The translations under genes and the position numbers were made by a program. Below are positions 9,501 through 10,164 of a stretch of DNA of 10,164 bases, piece by piece. This DNA is from UBA2231 sp964415175 (GTDB lineage Bacteria > Elusimicrobiota > Elusimicrobia > Elusimicrobiales > UBA9959): assembly GCA_964415175.1 (NCBI GenBank), contig CAYPYG010000045.1:1-10164 (forward strand). The letters run 5' to 3'. Each line of letters starts with the position of its first letter. The first letter of the stretch is position 1. The notes beneath the pieces are model-generated. The model saw only the letters and a list, made by a program, of their open reading frames with translations, was not told the origin of the DNA and made no database searches.

Positions 9501-10164
9501 CAGCACGGTCCCGCCGTCCCAGCCGCCTTCGGTCACGTCCTTTATAATGTAGCGGCCCAGCGCGTGGTCCTCCGCCGGCGCGGTCCAGGAGAGGACTATA
9601 GAGCCGTCGGAGGGATCGGCCTGGCCGGCGGCGAGATCGGAAACGTGTCCCGGCGGGAGAGGGTCGGTGAAGAGACCGGCGGGGGGCGACGGTTCCCCCT
9701 CCAGGCCTTCGGCGCTGACGCCCGCGGCGCGGTAATAGTAAGTGGCCGTCTGGGACGGCAGGTCGGTATAGGCCGGCTCCGTGAGACCGGAGACCAGGCT
9801 CCCGAATTCCTCCGGGGCCGGGTCCTGGGCCCTGTAGAGATTGAACTTTACGGCCGGCGTGCCCGCGGCGGCGGCCGTCCAGGTCAGCGCCACGCTCCTG
9901 GCCGCGGTGCTGAAGACGGCGGAGAGGTTCTCCGGCGGCTCCGGCGGCGCGGCCAGGGTGAGCGCGTAGGAGGTCCCGGAAAAGCCGCCGAGCGCGTTAT
10001 CGCCGTTATAGGCGCGCAGGCGCGCCCAGTAAGTGGTGGCGGCCGCCAGGCCCCCGACCGGCAGGTGATCGTCGCGCAGGCCGGCGGAAACTGGCGCCGG
10101 CGTGGAGAAATCCAGTACGAAGGCGTCCGTCGATAGCGAGACCTCGTAGCCGGTGACCCAGTAC
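549..10164 (-). CDS. Giant FN3/Ig-stalked YD-repeat (Rhs-like) protein with variable C-terminal tip, N-terminus off window
   Basis: The frame is open from the right window edge to a TAA at 551..549, giving 3,204 visible residues. A GTG at 9893 lies inside an FN3 domain, and reading continues upstream into another FN3 domain (visible residues include TTYWARLRAYNGDN), so 9893 is not the true start. Domain order: seven FN3 and six Ig-like domains (10164-6603), CARDB/NEW3-like sandwiches (6602-4900), a carboxypeptidase-regulatory-like fold (about 4900-4640), a Cys/Gly-rich hinge (4286-3775), about 33 YD repeats (3630-1400), the Rhs-associated core (1304-960) and a 136-residue tip (959-552). From the family, YD repeats form a hollow beta-shell that encloses the cleaved C-terminal toxin, and FN3/Ig domains usually extend such proteins from the cell surface. 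Secretion signals are not visible because the N-terminus is missing. It may be a contact-dependent or secreted polymorphic toxin. A non-toxic surface or adhesion role remains possible. The frame is intact, with no frameshift. Confidence 0.95.
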   Translation of the reverse strand, partial: YWVTGYEVSLSTDAFVLDFSTPAPVSAGLRDDHLPVGGLAAATTYWARLRAYNGDNALGGFSGTSYALTLAAPPEPPENLSAVFSTAARSVALTWTAAAAGTPAVKFNLYRAQDPAPEEFGSLVSGLTEPAYTDLPSQTATYYYRAAGVSAEGLEGEPSPPAGLFTDPLPPGHVSDLAAGQADPSDGSIVLSWTAPAEDHALGRYIIKDVTEGGWDGGTVLADVAASTGPGGRETFTLFFPSTETVRTLALRAVDAFGNESLYTSNNAFADFVPPRILSVSGAPEPGSMAGRPFTILVQAGDNHLVARRDILVDGELLESGYAGEGFYYSWPLTSFPDGWHTLSVVVLDAAGNSARWDLPLVVNYVPPPAPRIAWPTGETFQLNETSIDIYGESDPDIYASLFLDGVYYGSQPTSNGLFAFHGVPLPGDGSFVVTLQAADQKGSSPGSAPLTLIVDSGPPAPPAELSAEAGVYGGVKISWKPPSGETPASYYVYRSTQEGGLAEGGTAPLYGVSPQVTGLEHTDYPRPDGVYYYSAASVDAAGNYSVLSNVAAAVTDSSAPSAEISLPGVQPPLGAGTYRVELEVSEVLSVSPYLVFTPPLAGPIVLPLEPETPYLWAGTFTVTAAMRSGTGYFSYEGVDLAGNKGGEMTSGGTLELDTAGPEASLVFEPEAGPALKADAYPLLLTLSRPSAAAPELHYSVAGGTSAVALSSSSSASEWSGLLGVDSGTGEGAHYFLFSARDTLGNTGTLLTGATYFIADTLAPGAPLSPNWANGPGGRVDLSWSAPAGERPSAYRLYRDGEPLSAAVAPDPEYHSGSYSEVPPPGARVYRIAAVDAAGNEGPLSDPVETLSDGEPPPPPAELSVSADGALVQLAWTAGQGEPAVSFRLYRSTSPISSAAGLSGRALIGAAASDAPGRDGVYYYALSAVDAAGNESAPAAAEPLAYDGAAPEITITGAEDGVHYNAPVRPQVGIYDLAPDQAGILLDGSVFVPGALVASEGSHTLLVNASDASGNSSSATVVFVVDLTTPVITVGGVSQGGSYVSAVTPAVSASDAYLSSVTALLNGAAYPIGESITAGGAYTLEVTARDFAGNSSAYSVSFELDPPPPGPAGLSAVIEDGSALALAWEPIPGAALYKVYRDGVYLSPASSASFRDTGYAAGTAAVYEVAGIDGKGREGGRARAELPALRFSLAGYGNYAGSAQALNRGFFDTVRFTVENGGGLPLAAGPLTLSSAGGAAAPAPAATVPAGGSAELSAVVYTAASSSAAAAARAELALPPAGDAALKAVLNFSMSSREPVQPVVELYPEALVRGAYAKAKLKFNNRGSAPADVVTAVVSNYAARPSTAAALALRTPAGFTLSRAELLQASRDVNAAFLDGAQVYYVRVPPGSSYLFDPVELAVPLSAEGELLLAGGVYSMHYALDRTPLSAEPAFEAVLPQSAAAVIPYTAFASPSKEVYDKGEPVVISGYALDPATGLRPGGKAVLLTVSNRGFERAVGVTTAQDGSFVHVSTPTAGEAGIYYVTASYPYAVSRLAQSSYSITGFEPGYTDYTARLAQNSSYTFDVPLHNTGETVLTGLEASFTQDSGTGVAVSAADPPSEIQPGERKNLSVTLSAAPDASPAASFTLKVRESHGFERVMPIEVSVSPAQVVPRLTPQSFETGMLAGEVRSRAITVENIGYSTWTGITAGAPSLSWVRLQGPPQLGDLAPGGNVTFTLLLEPPPGLSNGVYPLDLQLSGGGHPAVPVSAAITVTSDRQGGLLFTALNADKTPGDPGRWIGGADFTLTSVDIKGLSLRARTDPNGLARFENVPAGRYGWRAEAEGFQTVTGQADVEPGLTPALTALLPTAMVSYKWSVTPTTITDKYDITLDMTFRTDVPAPALVVDPPAINLLMAGGQTMNTQYTIKNKGLVSAYNVQVFTYGGDPAIEAEAAFSEIAEIKAGESVVVPLRVKLAHASCHTCGAGQNYTYRCAAGLMTPAAADSVSITAGGPECGGGGGGAGVFGGFGGSGGGGGGSSGYAPKSVTKAATTRQCSSGSTGGFTGFLHRVLCAVGMCIRSEASLRHAYGSLAIDWGLYYDPGLNKFFESTDWTIEERSDGTLLLTDHEGNQIVFAPKGKLNIELTDPCGQYDDVPGANAEVSYQAGGYTVARKSGEVLAFGKHGGKYKPDAIRDQNNTTLTYAYDDNGNVTRITDVHGRYLTFSYDGQGRKSEVTDHAGRRVLLAYDGQGRLSGVTDADGGVSSYVYGADGRLASVTRPNGSHEYTVYDSTGRLLDYEEDYDNNKRTFFYNDIDSTTLLTDALGRETLYKYWHHAGRAEITGITGPDGAVTEYEYDGNYNRTLVKDARGNSTQMEYSYYNGNLLSVTDAAGSVTTLRYGLGSAANKIAAAVSHVYGASRGEAAASGCDLGGPGAGSIAIVLPRQPYTPEKEHPFLTTVTDPRGNTTKMDYDLNGNLIEVKDALNNVTKMNYDQHGHVTQTKDPLGNISIFEYDNYGALNRVTDPLGRVTQMTRDNLSQVTQTRDPSNKLTLFEYDIKGNLTKVTDALNGITEYGYTGGCAGCGGGDLLASVKDAKNQTTSFAYDLQKRLTGTTNPLSQSKTFEYDKKGNLTRVIDAKGQSITFEYDVNDRLTVKHLPEGDISHTYDPVGNLLSVTSPDSSISMTYGILNQVVQVQQTVGGQTYTISYGYDVNGNRTSMTSPWGTTSYTYDALNRLISLTNPDGKLVTFAYDALGRRTKMTLPNGTETTYAYDAASQLTQVLHRKIADSTALAFNNYGYDAAGNRTSNQDITGTHSYGYDDLHRLISASHPSLPNETFAYDAVGNRTSDAVMTDYQHNAANRLLENSSYTYTYDNNGNLTGQTHKVTSEHTAYAYTSENQLKQVTLPDGLVVTFKYDPFGRRIEKASPGGTTRFIYDKEDVLAILDGGNNLIASFTHNRGIDKPLIMKANDNNSYFYHADGLGSITGISDASGSIVERVEYTAYGVPTIFDGNDVAHSQSTINNLFFYTAREYDSDTNLYFYRQRYYAPKIGRFLQEDYFPGLRNRPQTINRYVYVTGNPIKFIDPFGLWSLDTGGDDNSPDTTYRTPPTLPLPLSDEGADILGGLEVFLECMGSKIGLPGMVTSERGMVVAGLVAAGTHDQLRAWKYAGSKCLVFPRKSSIFRNLLYSGVVLSKAAGILSVAFFATDVFDCLLEEWDHVNRQKQ
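552..959 (-). other. Variable C-terminal tip (136 aa), candidate membrane-acting toxin
   Basis: After DPFGL the conservation typical of the core ends. The tip starts with an acidic, Pro/Thr-rich linker (WSLDTGGDDNSPDTTYRTPP). Three hydrophobic patches follow: ADILGGLEVFL, GMVVAGLVAAG, and a long stretch from LLYSGVVLSKAAG to LSVAFFATDVFDCLLEEW. Three cysteines are present (ECMG, SKCL, FDCL). I see no HNH, GHH, deaminase, ADP-ribosyltransferase or other nuclease motif. Small-residue-rich hydrophobic segments plus a membrane-protein gene overlapping its end suggest action on or insertion into membranes, but this is inference. The length fits usual Rhs tips (100-200 residues). The alternative is a degenerate or non-toxic tail with structural helices. 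Codons are AT-richer than in the stalk. Confidence 0.6.
960..1304 (-). other. Rhs repeat-associated core with DPxGL autocleavage-site motif
   Basis: The conserved end of the shell runs from YFYHADGLGSITGISD (1304) through AREYDSDTNLYFYRQRYYAP and KIGRFLQED to NRYVYVTGNPIKFIDPFGL, with DPFGL at 974..960. This matches the widely conserved Rhs-associated core pattern Y-D-x-x-T-x-L-Y-x-x-R-x-R-Y-Y-x-P-x-x-G-R-F-L, then N-x-Y-x-Y-x-x-N-P-x-x-x-x-D-P-x-G-L. In Rhs/TcC proteins this region is an aspartate-based self-protease that releases the tip just after the DPxGL leucine. All recognisable motif residues are kept, so cleavage between L (962..960) and W (959..957) is predicted. Confidence 0.93.
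1400..3630 (-). repeat. About 33 YD (Rhs) repeats forming the shell
   Basis: I count about 33 units of the YD type, each near 20-22 residues and reading Y-x-Y-D-x-x-G-N/R-x-x-x-x-T-D-x-x-G. The first is YAYDDNGNVTRITD (3620) and the last FIYDKEDVLAIL (about 1425). Clear examples are FSYDGQGR, FEYDIKGN, YTYDALNR, FAYDALGR, YGYDAAGN and FKYDPFGR. Several units are degenerate (FFYNDIDS, MTRDNLSQ, YQHNAANR). In Rhs and TcC proteins these repeats wind into a closed beta-cocoon around the toxic tip. GC content falls through the block, from about 65-78% in the first ten units to about 50-57% in the later ones. Confidence 0.95.
2870..3015 (-). other. Non-YD insertion within the repeat shell
   Basis: Between the tenth and eleventh YD units, after RYGLGSAANK, about 48 residues do not fit the repeat. 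They run from the SHVYGASRGEAAASGCDLGG stretch to QPYTPEKEHPFL. They are rich in Ala/Gly and contain one cysteine. YD units resume at TTVTDPRGNTTKMDYD. The segment may be a surface loop or a joint between two ancestral repeat blocks, because the GC content changes here. Confidence 0.7.
3775..4286 (-). other. Cysteine/glycine-rich hinge and entry domain of the YD shell
   Basis: The segment starts with a CHTC pair (4286-4275) and carries eight cysteines in 169 residues. A glycine tract at 4178-4098 alternates G runs with VFGGFGGS and is followed by SSGYAPKS. A short hydrophobic stretch, FLHRVLCAVGMC, lies at about 4030-3990. After this, 3959-3810 (GSLAIDWGLYYDPG, then DGTLLLTDHEGNQIVFAPKG) resembles the region that precedes YD repeats in other Rhs proteins (DUF6531-like entry or plug region). 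I infer a flexible, possibly disulfide-stabilised junction between stalk and shell. The entry-domain assignment is by resemblance only. Confidence 0.55.
4098..4178 (-). repeat. Poly-glycine low-complexity linker
   Basis: Twenty-seven residues are dominated by glycine: six G, then AGVFGGFGGS, then six G and SSGYA. On the plus strand this appears as a run of cct/ccg triplets. It is a flexible linker between the stalk and the YD shell. Such a tract can vary in length by slippage. Confidence 0.9.
4640..4900 (-). other. Carboxypeptidase-regulatory/SpaA-like domain
   Basis: The segment from RQGGLLFTALNADKT to DVEPGLTPAL shows the signature of the transthyretin-like carboxypeptidase regulatory fold. 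It has an early G-A-D-F-T-L strand, then R-T-D-P-N-G-L-A-R-F-E-N-V-P-A-G-R-Y, in which T-D-x-x-G-x-x-x-F-x-x-V-P-x-G-x-Y is the family hallmark. It ends in a strand with EAEGFQTVTG. These domains are common in surface proteins and are not enzymatic. Another sandwich with N-x-G (TIKNKGLVSAYNVQV) follows at about 4455-4300. Confidence 0.65.
4900..6602 (-). other. CARDB/NEW3-like beta-sandwich block
   Basis: About 570 residues contain several segments that talk like CARDB or NEW3 (alpha-galactosidase-associated) sandwiches. They carry the phrase V-x-N-x-G around the first strands: RFTVENGGGLPL, KLKFNNRGSAPADV, DVPLHNTGETVLTG and ITVENIGYSTWTG. Each is followed by a basic or acidic linker of the form L-x-P-G-x-x-x-x-x (IQPGERKNLSVTL, LAPGGNVTFTLLL). 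A segment at about 5825-5575 (ASPSKEVYDKGEPVVISG through YYVTASYPY) resembles an alpha-2-macroglobulin MG2-like or invasin-type sandwich. No catalytic motif is apparent. A structural spacer or binding role is inferred. Family names are by resemblance only. Confidence 0.6.
6603..10164 (-). other. Stalk of alternating FN3 and bacterial Ig-like domains
   Basis: This is my domain parse from sequence pattern. FN3 units lie at about 10163-9951 (partial), 9950-9660, 9659-9348, 8795-8493, 7883-7605, 7604-7323 and 6848-6603. They show the usual L-x-W-x-P early strand (LSWTAP, ISWKPP, LSWSAP, LAWTAG, LAWEPI) and a late Y-x-V/L-x-A strand such as YYYSAASVD or YRIAAVD. Ig-like units lie at about 9347-9060, 9059-8796, 8492-8190, 8189-7884, 7322-7086 and 7085-6849. 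They show a late strand such as HTLSVVVLDAAGNSA or YTLEVTARDFAGNSS. Proline-rich linkers (PPPPPAEL, PPPPGPAGL) separate several units. Such tandem sandwiches act as extended spacers or adhesive arms on secreted proteins. Individual boundaries are good to about ten residues, and the FN3 versus Ig assignment of some units is uncertain. Confidence 0.8.
6880..9410 (-). repeat. Recurring xDxxGN motif (VDAAGN-type) in the stalk, nine copies
   Basis: Nine copies of a motif close to V-D-A-A-G-N-E/S-S recur near 9390, 9110, 8535, 8238, 7930, 7645, 7368, 7125 and 6885. The variants are VDAFGNES, LDAAGNSA, VDAAGNYS, VDLAGNKG, RDTLGNTG, VDAAGNEG, VDAAGNES, SDASGNSS and RDFAGNSS. Spacing is about 240-310 bases, one domain length. 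The exception is a double gap over the Ig-like unit at 9059-8796, which has ADQKGSSPG instead. On the plus strand the copies read close to gttgccggcggcgtc. The motif is common at the end of the penultimate strand in bacterial Ig/FN3 arrays, so the repetition reflects domain duplication rather than a DNA-level element. Confidence 0.8.

Noticed and set aside
8598..10136. 512-codon open frame on the plus strand
   Set aside because: It is antisense to the FN3/Ig stalk, its translation is Arg/Gly/Ala-rich without any domain pattern, and it arises because GC-rich codons leave few stops on the opposite strand.
1..10164. CRISPR array, tRNA, rRNA, insertion sequence or attachment site
   Set aside because: All periodic repeats in the window are in-frame protein repeats (YD and xDxxGN). 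I see no direct-repeat/spacer pattern, no tRNA fold, and no transposase frame or terminal inverted repeats.

Overview
The window is almost entirely one giant minus-strand gene that enters from the right edge (10164) and ends at 549. It encodes at least 3,204 residues with no stop and no convincing start, so the N-terminus lies outside the window. It is a YD-repeat (Rhs/teneurin-like) protein. In order it has a long stalk of fibronectin type III and bacterial Ig-like domains, a block of CARDB/NEW3-like beta-sandwich segments, a cysteine- and glycine-rich hinge, a shell of about 33 YD repeats, a classical Rhs-associated core ending in DPFGL, and a 136-residue variable C-terminal tip.

A small gene (122..571, minus) for a predicted four-helix membrane protein overlaps the 3' end of the giant gene by 23 bases. 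A variable tip followed by an overlapping small gene matches the organisation of polymorphic toxin/immunity modules. I read the pair as a candidate Rhs-type toxin tip with a membrane-embedded immunity protein. I cannot assign either to a named family. The tip is partly hydrophobic and shows no nuclease motif I recognise, so a membrane-acting effector is a reasonable but unproven guess.

Base composition supports a modular history. The stalk and hinge are very GC-rich (roughly 70%). The later YD repeats fall to about 50-57%, the core and tip to about 40-48%, and the small membrane gene to about 30-48% depending on the stretch. The sequence then returns to about 58% immediately after the small gene's stop codon. 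A strong Shine-Dalgarno and ATG at the left edge (bases 25 to 10, minus strand) suggest that the next co-directional host gene starts there.

The host is probably a high-GC bacterium with large secreted or surface FN3/Ig/YD proteins, for example Elusimicrobiota, Myxococcota or other deltaproteobacterial-type lineages. The sequence does not allow a firm choice. No secretion machinery, VgrG/PAAR protein, tRNA, insertion sequence or CRISPR array is visible. Long open frames on the plus strand and in the other minus frames are by-products of the GC-rich repetitive coding sequence.
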